DNA of 64,000 nt, taken from contig JALLLS010000013.1 in NCBI GenBank assembly GCA_025094145.1, positions 124,001 to 188,000 of the forward strand, in the 5' to 3' direction. Positions 62,695-64,000 of this stretch are shown here, in pieces (positions within the stretch are counted from its first letter, which is position 1; the number at the start of each line of letters is the position of its first letter). The notes below the pieces were generated by a model that made no database searches, was not told the DNA's origin, and saw only the letters and a program-made list of their open reading frames with translations. The stretch is from Spinellus fusiger (Eukaryota; Mucoromycota; Mucoromycetes; Mucorales; Phycomycetaceae). Both the position numbers and the translations under genes were made by a program.

Positions 62695-64000
62695 ATGTCC
62701 TTCTCTACCATCAGATTCAAGAAGAATGAAATCTTCACCTGCACTGTCTGCAAAAAGACATTCAAAGCAAAAGGAAATATGAAAGCACACACTGCCACCC
62801 ACAACATGTAAGATTAATCTCAAGTTTAAAAGTAATGTTGCTCATCTCTACTTTGAATAGTCCCAAGATTACTTCTTCTCGGTATTTATCATAATAAAAA
62901 CAGACATAGAATAATAAGAACCAAACTCATCATGCTTTATTGCTATTGTCTACAGACCTCTCTCTGCCATCACCACAGTCTTTCGTGTAGAAGAGAAGAG
63001 TGATGATGACCAGAAGAATATCACTGAAGCTGAAGAAGTGCTTGGAGAGGAACCTTCTTTGGGCTACTGTAGAAGATGAATTTGACATCAACAGCAACAC
63101 CTTTGAGGAGACTGCCTTTGTGGATGGCGTCTTCCCATTTACTTCAAGATTAGAAATGATCATGCATCGTTTCTTCACTGAGAATGAGGAGCGTATCTCG
63201 AGAAGATTTATAGGGGAGATTATTACCCTGTGTAAAAATGTGAGGGAGGCTTGTCTTGCCAACCCTCAAGAGAAATTCCCCTGCCTTGAACAGGGTTCCT
63301 AATCTTGAGAAGAGGGTGAGAAGCCATGTCCCCAAGTTCCCCACCACCACCCTCCACGAGTTCTCAATGAACAAGCCTTCAGAGCACTTGAGGCTCCTCA
63401 CCGCCAACCCCCACAAAACCAAAATGCTCTCTGCCTTGCCAGACAGGACTCCCGACCAGAAAGTTTCTGTGACTCAAGGAGAGAAGTGGAGAACCCACCC
63501 GCTGTTCCAGCACCCAATGGTAAATGATACCATCAGAGGTACTTCTGTTGACCTCTGGGTTGGAGATGTAGTGTGCGCCTCTCCCGGTGAAACAACAACA
63601 ACATACAAGCTCGCCTCTTTCTTCATGCAACATGGTAGACTGATGGCTGAGGCTTATGAAGAAGCACCTGGTCTCTCTTTTGACAGTAACATTGTCATTC
63701 TTGACATTGTTAGAGATGTTCAACTTTCTTCCAACACTTACATCAACTCCACCACCTACCACCCTCTTAAAAGGGTCACCACCAACCCCAACAGACAGTT
63801 CATGCCAGTGAAAATTGTGCCTCTGAGCTTGTTCTCAGATGACACGAGTGGAAATACCATCAAGAAGTGGAATAAGTTCGAGAGTTGGGTTATGTCACTT
63901 GCAGCAATGCCTCTTAAAGAGCAGAACAAGATCGAGAATATGTTCTTTCTTTGCACAAGTAACAAGTTGTCGGCGATAGAGATGCTTCCGGAGCTGGTAA
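62695..64000 (+). pseudogene. C2H2-finger transposon-type protein, frameshifted, runs off the window
   Basis: Starts at ATG 62695, 32 bp after the truncated TIR element. The first exon encodes a C2H2 finger (CTVCKKTFKAKGNMKAHTATH) and ends at a GTAAGA donor. After TCTACAG (about 62957) the frame reads VEEKSDDDQKNITEAEEVLG to about 63075. It continues only in another frame (VEDEFDINSNTFEETAFVDG... to ~63290) and then in a third (RVRSHVPKFPTTTLHEFS..., FSDDTSGNTIKKWNKFESW) open to the end of the window. The last block resembles transposase-like proteins repeated in mucoralean genomes, possibly KDZ-type; that label is from memory and weak. At least two frameshifts suggest a pseudogene. Confidence 0.55.

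Overview
The window reads as nuclear DNA of an early-diverging filamentous fungus, most likely Mucoromycota (Mucorales-like). The genes are dense in short spliceosomal introns (about 43-110 bp, GTAAGT-type donors). They include families that budding yeast lacks but Mucorales keep: SMU1, Ecdysoneless/SGT1, a UCHL5/BAP1-type deubiquitinase, a SMARCAL1-like annealing helicase and an RNAi-type RNA-dependent RNA polymerase. Intergenic DNA is very AT-rich and carries Tc1/mariner debris. No prokaryotic features are present.

Layout. 0.5-13.3 kb is a compact housekeeping block: a BRSK/Gin4-type kinase (+), ORC2 (-), the splicing factor SMU1 (+), a secreted PLC-like protein (+) and Ecdysoneless (-). 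13.5-29.6 kb is gene-poor. It holds a broken Tc1 element, a MATH-BTB gene with a decayed paralogue, and a family of TA-flanked inverted-repeat elements with MITE derivatives. 29.6-37.2 kb holds a UCHL5-like deubiquitinase and a GRF-HARP-SNF2 helicase, with a second Tc1 relic between them. 37.9-45.4 kb is a 6.1 kb segment with an RdRP gene, bracketed by two near-identical 693 bp inverted copies. 46.1-48.6 kb is a PIF1 helicase. 49.2-51.1 kb has another large TIR element and a MITE. 51.6-58.7 kb holds ribosomal protein uL22, a tiny secreted peptide and NCA2. 59-64 kb is degenerate transposon-related coding sequence.

The most unusual content is (1) a TIR transposon family whose larger copies encode the C-terminal RuvC/zinc-ribbon part of a Fanzor (eukaryotic TnpB-like) nuclease and whose short copies are MITEs; (2) an otherwise intact RdRP of 1193 residues whose catalytic DLDGD motif reads KLGGD; and (3) the perfectly sized inverted repeat around that RdRP gene. 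Gene models were spliced by hand from consensus sites and reading-frame continuity. For SMU1, PLC-like, ECD, UCHL5-like, RdRP, PIF1 and uL22 every exon junction closes in phase.
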